Shown here: positions 57,380-64,000 of the stretch, piece after piece
How the letters are laid out: every line of letters begins with the position of its first letter
How positions within the stretch are numbered: the first letter of the stretch is position 1
Assembly: GCA_029580855.1 (NCBI GenBank)
Contig: JAKPQH010000226.1
Coordinates: 1-64,000 of the forward strand
DNA: 64,000 nt
Direction of reading: 5' to 3'
Source of the DNA: a bacterium
GTDB lineage: Bacteria; Methylomirabilota; Methylomirabilia; Methylomirabilales; 2-02-FULL-66-22
The notes under the pieces: generated by a model
Databases searched by the model: none
Seen by the model: the letters and a program-made list of their open reading frames with translations, nothing else
Told to the model about the DNA's origin: nothing
Program-made: the position numbers and the translations under genes

Positions 57380-58732
57380 TCACTGTCGGTTTGTTCGCTC
57401 GAAGTTGCGCAGCACGATGTTCCCGCGCCGCACCGCGTTATCCAGCGCCTGCTTGGCGCCCTGCTGGCCCTGGAACGCCTTCTCCATCTCCTCCTGGATG
57501 ATGACCCGGATCTCCGGCATGTTGCCCAGGCGCAGACCCATGGAGTTCTCTGTAGGCTCGGTGAGCGTGAGCTGGCGGAACGGGATGTCGGCGCCGGGGT
57601 TCTTGATGTAATACCCCTGCCCGCTGGCCAGGGCAAAGCCGGCCAGCGTGATGGGCACATAGCCGGTGTCCATGTGCCACTTGGCGTCCACCTCCGGGCG
57701 GCTGATGTAGGCAAAAAATTCCGCCACGGCTTTGTACTCGTCCAGCGTGCGCTTGGGCGAGGTCATCACCCAGAAGCTGGCCCCCCCAATGATGGAGTTC
57801 TTGGGAGCGTTCGGTGTGCCCTTGTAGTACGGGAGGAAGGTCACACCCCAATTGAACTTGGCCTCCTTCAACACGCGGGCGCGCAATCCCGACGAGGCGT
57901 GAATGATGGCGCACTCGCCAGAGGGGAAAAGCGCATCGCCCGCTGCGTCGCGACCGCCGTATTTCAAGACACCCGCCTTTTGCATGTCCGCCATGTTCTG
58001 AAGATGCTTGACGTGGAGCGGGCTGTTGATCTTGAGTTCGGCATCCATTCCCTTCATGCCGTTCGCCTTGGTGGCCAAGGGCACATTATGGATGGCGCTG
58101 AAGTTCTCGTACTGCGTCCAGGTGGGCCAGGCCATGGTGTACCCGCAGGTGGCCGCCTTGGACGCTACGATCTTCTGCGCCGCAGCCCAGGTCTCCTCCC
58201 AGGTGCGGGGCGGCTTCTCCGGGTCCAGCCCCGCCTTCTTGAAGGCGTCTTTGTTGTACCAGGTGACCGGCGTCGAGCTGTTGAAGGGCATCGAGACCAG
58301 CTTGCCGTCTGCGGTGCTGTAGTAGCCGCGGACGCCGCCGACGTAGTTCTTCGGATCGATGTGCACTCCGGTCTCTTTCGACAGCTCGTAGACCGGCTTG
58401 ATGGCGGTCCGGGCCGCCATCATCGTGGCGGTGCCGACCTCGAACATCTGGACGATGTGCGGCGCGTTACCCGCGCGGAACGCGGCGATGGCGGCCACCA
58501 TGGTCTCGGGATAGCTCCCCTTGAACGCGGCGTTCACCTGGTACTTGCCCTGCGACGCATTGAAGCCGGCCGCCACGTTCTCCAGGATACCGCCCAAGGG
58601 TTGAGTGAGGCCGTGCCAGAATTCGACCTGGACCTTCTGCTCTGCCTCGGCCAGCACGGGGATCGGGATCGCGGCGATCACAATCCCCATCGCCAGTGCG
58701 GAAACGCTTCGGAACCGAGACATCCTCTTCAT
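57380..58732 (-). CDS. ugpB: sn-Glycerol-3-phosphate-binding protein, copy 2
   Basis: A 450-residue periplasmic binding protein with a signal peptide (SVSALAMGIVIAAIPIPVLAEA). It matches copy 1 nearly end to end: VQVEFWHGLTQPLGGILENVA, MFEVGTATMMAARTAIKPVYEL, MPFNSSTPVTWYNKDAFKKAGL, GASFWVMTSPKRTLDEYKAVAEFFAYI. Differences are scattered through the protein, so the copies have diverged since duplication. It lies 85 bp upstream of copy 1 and 48 bp after ugpQ. One copy may prefer glycerol 3-phosphate and the other glycerophosphodiesters; that is a guess. Confidence 0.93.
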   Translation of the reverse strand: MKRMSRFRSVSALAMGIVIAAIPIPVLAEAEQKVQVEFWHGLTQPLGGILENVAAGFNASQGKYQVNAAFKGSYPETMVAAIAAFRAGNAPHIVQMFEVGTATMMAARTAIKPVYELSKETGVHIDPKNYVGGVRGYYSTADGKLVSMPFNSSTPVTWYNKDAFKKAGLDPEKPPRTWEETWAAAQKIVASKAATCGYTMAWPTWTQYENFSAIHNVPLATKANGMKGMDAELKINSPLHVKHLQNMADMQKAGVLKYGGRDAAGDALFPSGECAIIHASSGLRARVLKEAKFNWGVTFLPYYKGTPNAPKNSIIGGASFWVMTSPKRTLDEYKAVAEFFAYISRPEVDAKWHMDTGYVPITLAGFALASGQGYYIKNPGADIPFRQLTLTEPTENSMGLRLGNMPEIRVIIQEEMEKAFQGQQGAKQALDNAVRRGNIVLRNFERTNRQ

Positions 58733-58780
58733 GGCTGTCCTCCTCCGTGGCGACGCGTGTTGTCCGAGACGCTCACACCA

Positions 58781-59581
58781 TTACTTCCAGAACTTTCTCA
58801 GATTTACCAACCGATCCGGAAAGTCCGAAATGATTCCGTCTCCCGGCAGAGTCCCGAGCCCCGCGATGATGAGGCGTCGCATATCCGCCGGGTCGTTGAC
58901 CGTCCAGGTGACGACCGCGATTCCTGCGCCGTGGAGCATCCGCAGAAGATCGGACGTCACGAGCGAGTGATGCGGGGCGTAGTAGTCCACGCCGTGCCGG
59001 CGGACGGCGGTGACGGGGTCGGCGGGCTGTCGTCGCTGCCCCACCAGAAGGCCTGCGGGAATGCCGGGCGCCAAGCGCTTCATCTTGGCGGCGGAGGCAT
59101 GGTGGAAGGACTGGGTGATGACGCGGTCCAGGAAGCCGCACTCGCGGAGCACCGCCAGCACCCGCTCCTCCAAGTCCGGGGGTTGCCCCGCGCGCCCCTC
59201 GGCGAACTTGATCTCCAGGTTCAGGCGGAACTGCGGATTCCCGCCGGCCTTGACCAGGTCGATGAGCTCCCGCAGCGTGGGTACACGCTCGCCGCAAAAT
59301 GCCGCGTCGAACTTCGACCCCGCGTCCAGCCGCTTGATCTCGGCCAGGGTGAGGTCGCCGACGCGGCCGCGCCCGTCGGTCGTCCGATCCACGGTGTCGT
59401 CGTGGATGACGACCACGACCCTGTCTTTGGTCGCCTGCAGGTCCAGTTCCGCCGCGTCCACGCCCAGCGCGATGGCCGCCCGGAACGCGGCCGGCGTGTT
59501 TTCCGGCGCCAGACCCGCGGCGCCGCGATGCGCCTGGAGGGAGAGGTACGGCGGAAAGCCCGATGTCGTCTCGACGGTCAT
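58781..59581 (-). CDS. ugpQ: Glycerophosphodiester phosphodiesterase
   Basis: A 266-residue GDPD-family enzyme that hydrolyses glycerophosphodiesters to glycerol 3-phosphate and an alcohol. The metal and active-site signature is LQAHRGAAGLAPENTPAAFRAAI, then ELDLQATKDRVVVVIHDDTVDRTTDG. LNLEIKF, ITQSFHHASAAKMKRL and VVTWTVNDPADMRRL are present. It has no signal peptide when started at the ATG at 59581, so it is cytoplasmic like UgpQ. An upstream in-frame start would add 30 residues of unclear value. It sits between glpD and the ugpB pair. Confidence 0.92.
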   Translation of the reverse strand: MTVETTSGFPPYLSLQAHRGAAGLAPENTPAAFRAAIALGVDAAELDLQATKDRVVVVIHDDTVDRTTDGRGRVGDLTLAEIKRLDAGSKFDAAFCGERVPTLRELIDLVKAGGNPQFRLNLEIKFAEGRAGQPPDLEERVLAVLRECGFLDRVITQSFHHASAAKMKRLAPGIPAGLLVGQRRQPADPVTAVRRHGVDYYAPHHSLVTSDLLRMLHGAGIAVVTWTVNDPADMRRLIIAGLGTLPGDGIISDFPDRLVNLRKFWK

Positions 59582-59772
59582 TCCAGCCCCCGTCACCGCA
59601 GCCGGCACCGAGGACGAGTGCCCGAAGCGGAGCTGCACCCTCGCCGGCAGCCGGTGCGCGGCGCCCCCCATACGCGGGACTATAGCACAGACCCCCGACC
59701 GTGGTCCGCGAAAATGGGGAACACGGCCTCCGTCCCGGACCGGGTGTCCCGCGCCCCACGGGCGCTCGGAAC

Positions 59773-61485
59773 CTACCGCGCATCCGCGACAGAAATCCGG
59801 CCCTCGAACGGCGGCGCGCCCGCCGGTCTGGCCTCCCGGAACTGCTGCCCCAGGGAGATCTCATCCAGGTAGTCGAGAATCTCCCGCTGGGTCCGTTCCC
59901 GGCTCCAGCCTTTGAGTTCGCCCATCCACGCGGCGATCTGCTCGCAACAATCCTTTCCCCGGCACGGGCTGGTCCCGATCCCGGTTCGCCGCAGCAGGAC
60001 GTCGGCGAGCGTCTCGGCGCGCTCGTGCTCCACCGCGTACGTCAACTGCGCGCGTATGTCGGGATTCTGCGTGCAGAGGCGCTCTTTCATCGCGGCAGAC
60101 CGGCCGGCCACCGCGAGGATCGTGGGATAACGGCGCCCGTAGATATTGAGGAGGTTCTGGATTTGTGCGGGCTCCAGCCCGGCCCGTTTGCCGAGATCCG
60201 GCACATCCGCCCACAGGTGCACCTCCACGGTGCCCTCGCCGTCCGATCCGTCGAGGGCCAAGCGGTGCGTGCGGCACGGCGCGGGCCGCTGGAGCAGGCG
60301 CCCCACCCGGTCCACGGCCTCTTCCGCCAGGCTGCGAAAGCAGGTCAGCTTCGTCCCCGTGATCGACAGAAAGGTGCCCGATTCCCCTTCCGGGACCACC
60401 TTGTGGGCGCGCGAGACCGCGGACGCGGACTTTCCCTCTTCGAAGCTCAGCGGCCGCACGCCGGAATACGTGTAGTGGATGTCGTCCTCCCCCATCCCCG
60501 CCGTGGGCAAGACCCGCTGGGTCTCGCGCATGAGGTACTGCACTTCTTCGCGGGTGGCGGCCAGCCGGTCCAGATCGCCTGTGAAGTCGGTGTCCGTGGT
60601 GCCGACCAGCGTGAACTGTCGCCACGGGATGACGAAAAACATCCGGTCGTCCCGCTGGGCGGCGACGTACACCGCGTGGTCGGTGATGTGCGGCAGGAGA
60701 AGATGGATGCCCTTGGTGGTCCGCACGCAGCGCCGGCCCCCATCCACCCCGGCCAGCCGCCGCACCTGGTCCGCCCACGGCCCCGTGGCGTTCACGACCA
60801 CACGCGCGGTCACCCGTGCCGTTGCGCCGTCCAAGACGCCCCGCACGTCGATCCCCCAGTCGCCGCTCCGGGTGCCCGGCTCGCCGGACGGGCGGCGCGG
60901 CTCGAGACGCCGGATACCCGTCACCTCGGCATAGTTGTAGACCGCGGCCCCCCACCGCTGCGCGGAGAGGACGTTCTCCAGACACAGCCGCTCCGGCAGG
61001 AGGAGGAGGTCGTCGAAATAGTAGCCGGACCCCAGCAGATCCCGGGGCTCGAGATTCCGCTCGAGACGCAGCGTCTCGTTGCGCGTGATGGTCCGGTAGG
61101 GGTCCGTCCGCTTACCGGGGGTCAAGAGATCGTACAGTTTCATCCCGATGCGTATCATGAACAGGCCGCGCTTGGCGCCCCGGTACACGGGCACCAAGAA
61201 CGGCAGCGGGCGCACCAGATGCGGCGCCAGGCGTGCCAGCCGCTCGCGCTCGCGCAACGATTCCCGCACCAGCCCGAAGTCGAACAGTTCCAGGTAGCGC
61301 AGACCGCCGTGGATCAGCTTGGAGGAGCGGCTGGTGGTACCGGAGGCGAAATCCTTGCGCTCCAGCAGGAGCGTGCGGTAACCGCGCAACGCGGCGTCGC
61401 GGGCGATGCCGGCCCCGGCCATCCCGCCGCCGATGACCACCAGGTCGAAGGCCCGTCCATCGATGTCCGCCAGCCCGCCTGTCAT
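59773..61485 (-). CDS. glpD: Aerobic glycerol-3-phosphate dehydrogenase
   Basis: GlpD oxidises glycerol 3-phosphate to dihydroxyacetone phosphate at the inner membrane and passes electrons to quinone. The 570-residue flavoprotein starts with FDLVVIGGGMAGAGIARDAALRG and RKDFASGTTSRSSKLIHGGLRYLE. NATGPWADQVRRLAG, KGIHLLLPH, FFVIPWRQFTLVGTTDTDF, and the C-terminal DAO domain (IYGRRYPTILAVAG, ERAETLADVLLRRTGIG) follow. It leads the ugpQ-ugpB-ugpA-ugpE-glpK group. Its 5' leader contains a promoter and a terminator-like hairpin. Confidence 0.95.
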   Translation of the reverse strand: MTGGLADIDGRAFDLVVIGGGMAGAGIARDAALRGYRTLLLERKDFASGTTSRSSKLIHGGLRYLELFDFGLVRESLRERERLARLAPHLVRPLPFLVPVYRGAKRGLFMIRIGMKLYDLLTPGKRTDPYRTITRNETLRLERNLEPRDLLGSGYYFDDLLLLPERLCLENVLSAQRWGAAVYNYAEVTGIRRLEPRRPSGEPGTRSGDWGIDVRGVLDGATARVTARVVVNATGPWADQVRRLAGVDGGRRCVRTTKGIHLLLPHITDHAVYVAAQRDDRMFFVIPWRQFTLVGTTDTDFTGDLDRLAATREEVQYLMRETQRVLPTAGMGEDDIHYTYSGVRPLSFEEGKSASAVSRAHKVVPEGESGTFLSITGTKLTCFRSLAEEAVDRVGRLLQRPAPCRTHRLALDGSDGEGTVEVHLWADVPDLGKRAGLEPAQIQNLLNIYGRRYPTILAVAGRSAAMKERLCTQNPDIRAQLTYAVEHERAETLADVLLRRTGIGTSPCRGKDCCEQIAAWMGELKGWSRERTQREILDYLDEISLGQQFREARPAGAPPFEGRISVADAR

Positions 61486-61554
61486 GGGTTGTTCCGATCC
61501 GCAGCCCCGCGAAAAATCCAGAGGACGTCCGCCGCGTCGCGGGCGGCCCGCCCC

Positions 61555-61608
61555 TTACAAAAAGAAAGCCCTAACGACCGGCGATCCTCCGAATCGCCCC
61601 CGTTAGGA
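61555..61608 (-). terminator. Terminator-like hairpin in the glpD leader (candidate attenuator)
   Basis: On the minus strand CCTAACG pairs with CGTTAGG, and an inner stem GGCGAT/ATCGCC strengthens it. GCTTTCTTTTTGT follows, as in intrinsic terminators. It lies between the predicted promoter and glpD, about 75 nt before the ATG, so it would stop transcription early unless relieved. This is reminiscent of the Bacillus glpD leader controlled by GlpP. Confidence 0.65.
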
Positions 61609-61672
61609 CTTGACCAGTCTCTCCGCCTCGGCGAGGACCCGACATGATTTTGGTATACACGCGTCGGACGGG

Positions 61673-61701
61673 AATCTATCCCAGGGGTTGGAGCGTGTCA
61701 A
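61673..61701 (-). promoter_or_regulatory. Sigma-70-type promoter of the glpD operon
   Basis: TTGACA (61696-61701) and TAGATT (61673-61678) on the minus strand are 17 bp apart. The predicted start near 61666 gives a leader of about 180 nt that holds the terminator-like hairpin. Confidence 0.65.
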
Positions 61702-61798
61702 GGCGATTTCCGCCGCTGCTGTACCGCCCCGCGGGAGTTTTCGCTTGGCAAGCTTCGCGGCCCTATGGTAGCTTTCTCCCATCCTAGGGGGTGGGATT

Positions 61799-62548
61799 AT
61801 GTCTGGACACAGCAAGTGGGCAAGCATCAAGCACAAGAAGGCCAAGGTCGACGCGCAACGGGGACGCGCCTTCACCAAGCTCATCCGCGAGATCACCGTG
61901 GCCGCGCGCGTCGGGGGCGGGGACCTGGCGGGGAATCCGCGACTGCGCACCGCCGTCCTGGCGGCCAAGGCGGTCAACATGCCTGCCGACAACATCGACC
62001 GCGCCATCAAGAAAGGCACGGGCGAGCTGGAGGGCGTCACCTACGAGGAGATCACCTACGAGGGCTACGGGCCGGGCGGTGTGGCCGTTCTCGTCGAGGT
62101 GATGACGGACAACAAGAACCGGACGGTGGGCGAGATCCGCAAGGTGTTCTCGCGCCACGGCGGGAACATGGGCGAGTCCGGCTGCGTGAATTTCCTGTTC
62201 GAGAAAAAGGGCCATATCGTGGTGGATGCCGCCAAAGTGGACGAGGACAAGCTCATGTCCGTCGCCCTGGACGTCGGCGCCGAGGACATGCAGCGGGAAG
62301 AAGGCGTCTTCGCCGTGACGACCACCCCTCGGGAGTTCGAGAAGGTGCGCGACGCCGTCGTCAAGGCCGGCATCCAGCCCCTCTCCGCCGAGATCTCGAA
62401 GCTTCCCAAGACCACCGTGAAGTTGGCGGGCAAGCAGGCCGAGCAGATGCTGAAGCTGATGGAAGAAATGGAAGAGCACGACGACGTCCAGCACGTGTAC
62501 GCGAATTTCGACATCCCCGAGGAGATCATGGCGGCCCTGACCGCCTGA
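61799..62548 (+). CDS. yebC: YebC/PmpR-family protein
   Basis: A 249-residue cytoplasmic protein of the YebC family, reported as a DNA-binding regulator and more recently as a helper of ribosomes at proline stretches. The hallmark start [27 protein letters not shown] is intact, followed by [40 protein letters not shown] and [17 protein letters not shown]. It is full length and starts after GGGGGTGGGATT. It lies upstream of ruvC-ruvA-ruvB, the common arrangement in many phyla. Confidence 0.96.
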   Translation: MSGHSKWASIKHKKAKVDAQRGRAFTKLIREITVAARVGGGDLAGNPRLRTAVLAAKAVNMPADNIDRAIKKGTGELEGVTYEEITYEGYGPGGVAVLVEVMTDNKNRTVGEIRKVFSRHGGNMGESGCVNFLFEKKGHIVVDAAKVDEDKLMSVALDVGAEDMQREEGVFAVTTTPREFEKVRDAVVKAGIQPLSAEISKLPKTTVKLAGKQAEQMLKLMEEMEEHDDVQHVYANFDIPEEIMAALTA

Positions 62549-62639
62549 CGGCAGCCCCTATGCCCGAAGGCCGACGCTCTCCCCTGCCGTGGACCGGGTG
62601 CGACCCGAGGCGTTCTGCACCGGGCCGCCGCGTGGTGGC

Positions 62640-63134
62640 ATGCGTGTCTTAGGTGTCGACCCCGGGACCGCGGCCACAGGCTATGGCATCGTCGAGGAGC
62701 GGGAAGACGGTCTGCACGCGGTGCGTTTCGGCGCCATTTCGTCTACGGCAAACCTCCCCTTCGCTCAGCGCCTGCTCCGCATTTACCGCGACCTCCGCAC
62801 CCTCGTGACGGATCTCCGCCCCGACTGCGCCGCCGTCGAGGCGGTGTTTTTCGCGCGGAACGTCCAGAGCGCCCTTCGACTGGGGCACGCGCGAGGTGTC
62901 GCGCTGCTCGTCCTGGCCGAGGCGGGGATCGAGATTCACGAGTACTCCGCGCTGGAGGTCAAGAAAGCCGTGACGAGTTTCGGGCAGGCCCGGAAGGATC
63001 AGGTCCAGCGCATGGTCCAACTCCTCCTCCGGCTGCCCGCGGCCCCGCAGCCGGCCGATGCCGCAGATGCCCTGGCGATCGCCATCTGCCACCAGCACGC
63101 CGCCCGGTTGCGCGGTCGTTTGAGGACGTCGTGA
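62640..63134 (+). CDS. ruvC: Crossover junction endodeoxyribonuclease RuvC
   Basis: RuvC resolves Holliday junctions made during recombination. The 164-residue protein shows the catalytic acidic residues: Asp7 in RVLGVDPGTAATGYGIVE, Glu in AAVEAVFFARNVQSALRLG, and the paired Asp in ADAADALAIAICH. SALEVKKAVTSFGQARKDQV is the DNA-binding loop. The ATG at 62640 gives the normal MRVLGVDPG start despite a weak ribosome site; an upstream in-frame start adds 17 unrelated residues. It is followed by ruvA after 1 bp. Confidence 0.95.
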   Translation: MRVLGVDPGTAATGYGIVEEREDGLHAVRFGAISSTANLPFAQRLLRIYRDLRTLVTDLRPDCAAVEAVFFARNVQSALRLGHARGVALLVLAEAGIEIHEYSALEVKKAVTSFGQARKDQVQRMVQLLLRLPAAPQPADAADALAIAICHQHAARLRGRLRTS

Positions 63135-63135
63135 G

Positions 63136-63744
63136 ATGATTGCCCAGCTCCGCGGCCGCCTGGCCAGCAAGGAACCACACCGCGTCGTGGTGGACGTCGG
63201 CGGGGTCGGCTATCTGGTGCTCATCCCACTCTCGACCTTTTATCGGCTCCCCGAGATCCCGGCCGAGGTCATGCTCCATACCTTCACCCACGTGCGAGAG
63301 GACGCCATACAGCTCTTTGGCTTCCACACGCGGGATGAGCAGACGCTCTTCGAACTGCTCCAAGGGGTCAGTGGAATCGGACCGCGACTGGCGACCAACA
63401 TCCTCTCCGGCATCTCAGTGGAGGATCTGGCGGCCGCCCTCTCCCAGGGAGATGTCACCCGGCTTCGGGCCGTCCCTGGGGTGGGCAAGAAGCTGGCCGA
63501 GCGGCTGGTGGTGGAGTTGCGCGACAAGGCGGCCGGCGCCCCGCTGACCCCCAAGGCCGCGGCGACCCCGGCGGCGCTGGATCGGGCACTGGACGACGTG
63601 GTGTCGGCCCTGGTCAACCTGGGCTGCAACCGCAAGGAAGCGCAGCAAGCGGCCGAGACCGCCCGGACGGAACTGGGACCCGGCGCAGCGTTTGAGGAGC
63701 TGATCAAGGCGGCGCTTCGCGGCGTGGGCGACCAGCGCACCTGA
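63136..63744 (+). CDS. ruvA: Holliday junction branch migration protein RuvA
   Basis: RuvA binds the four-way junction and loads RuvB. The 202-residue protein has the OB-fold domain I ([28 protein letters not shown]) and domain II with two helix-hairpin-helix motifs ([19 protein letters not shown] and [20 protein letters not shown]). A flexible linker and domain III ([19 protein letters not shown]) follow. It is full length. It starts 1 bp after ruvC, and ruvB starts 13 bp after it, so the three are co-transcribed. Confidence 0.96.
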   Translation: MIAQLRGRLASKEPHRVVVDVGGVGYLVLIPLSTFYRLPEIPAEVMLHTFTHVREDAIQLFGFHTRDEQTLFELLQGVSGIGPRLATNILSGISVEDLAAALSQGDVTRLRAVPGVGKKLAERLVVELRDKAAGAPLTPKAAATPAALDRALDDVVSALVNLGCNRKEAQQAAETARTELGPGAAFEELIKAALRGVGDQRT

Positions 63745-63757
63745 CGAGCCATCCAAC

Positions 63758-64000
63758 ATGGGCCAAACCCGGGAACGTATCACCGCACGGACGCAACTGA
63801 CGGAGGACCAGCAGGTCGAGCAGACGCTGCGCCCGACCCGGTGGGATGAATACATCGGCCAGCAGCCGGTGAAGGACAACCTTCAGGTCTTTATCCAGGG
63901 AGCACGGAGCCGGAACGAGGCCCTTGACCACGTCCTCATCTCCGGCCCCCCCGGCCTCGGCAAGACGACCCTCGCCAACATCATCGCCTCGGAACTGGGC
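63758..64000 (+). CDS. ruvB: Holliday junction helicase RuvB, 3'-truncated by the window
   Basis: Only the first 81 codons are inside the window. They encode the N-terminal part of the AAA+ motor that drives branch migration. [19 protein letters not shown] is the family start and Walker A is [20 protein letters not shown]. The ATG at 63758 lies 13 nt after the ruvA stop. Confidence 0.95.
   Translation, partial: MGQTRERITARTQLTEDQQVEQTLRPTRWDEYIGQQPVKDNLQVFIQGARSRNEALDHVLISGPPGLGKTTLANIIASELG

Noticed and set aside
61555..61670. A named riboswitch (glycine, ZTP, TPP or FMN) in the glpD leader
   Set aside because: I compared the leader with their conserved cores and found no full match, so only an attenuator-like hairpin is claimed.

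Overview
The window is GC-rich bacterial chromosome with dense gene packing. The envelope is Gram-negative: there is an AsmA/DUF748-type protein, an RND pump and a lipoprotein adaptor. No rRNA, tRNA, phage, IS element or CRISPR array was seen. Gene content (sigma-54 enhancer-binding protein, LarA-like paralogs, HpcH aldolase, Ugp/Glp genes, a CorE-like sigma factor, an MtaB relic) would suit an uncultivated soil lineage such as Rokubacteria/Methylomirabilota. That placement is a low-confidence inference, since no marker gene here settles it.

Layout. 0-11 kb (+): the 3' part of a DUF748 protein, hutI, a GAF-AAA-Fis sigma-54 activator, then a palindrome and a well-spaced -24/-12 promoter ahead of a three-gene unit (Os1348/NHLP-like small protein, RND adaptor, RND pump). 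11-17.3 kb: lactate permease, nitroreductase, AlkA-like glycosylase, RidA, and a HEPN fragment. 17.4-25.7 kb (-): a methanol:corrinoid methyltransferase (mtaB) broken by two frameshifts, cysE, cysK, an aminotransferase, metW, metX and metY. metY is preceded by a complete SAM-I riboswitch with terminator, antiterminator and promoter. 26.2-30.2 kb (-): a methyltransferase, a Cu+ P-type ATPase and a CorE-like ECF sigma factor with Cys motifs. The last two each carry one frameshift. 30.4-45.6 kb (-): an MFS carrier, then a run of 13 co-directional genes that starts with an autoregulated FadR/GntR regulator. It continues through E1alpha-E1beta-E2 of a 2-oxoacid (acetoin-type) dehydrogenase, lipB, a LarA-like protein, a cupin, an HpcH/HpaI aldolase, a 2-hydroxyacid dehydrogenase, a DJ-1 protein, a second LarA-like protein, an MFS carrier and a flavoprotein. 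This looks like a hydroxyacid catabolic operon. 46.7-52.2 kb (-): a zinc-ribbon protein, a methyltransferase and an Fe(III)/phosphonate-type ABC importer. 52.3-61.5 kb (-): glycerol/glycerophosphodiester use (glpD, ugpQ, two tandem ugpB, ugpA, ugpE, glpK) with a promoter and terminator-bearing leader before glpD. 61.8-64 kb (+): yebC-ruvC-ruvA-ruvB, with ruvB cut by the window end.

Two cross-cutting signals stand out. First, six places carry paired, oppositely oriented arrays of degenerate 7- or 8-nt words; five lie between genes and one lies inside the E2 linker, where a further single array also occurs. Second, four apparent one-base deletions break three genes between 18.4 and 30.1 kb, which points either to consensus error or to a decaying segment.
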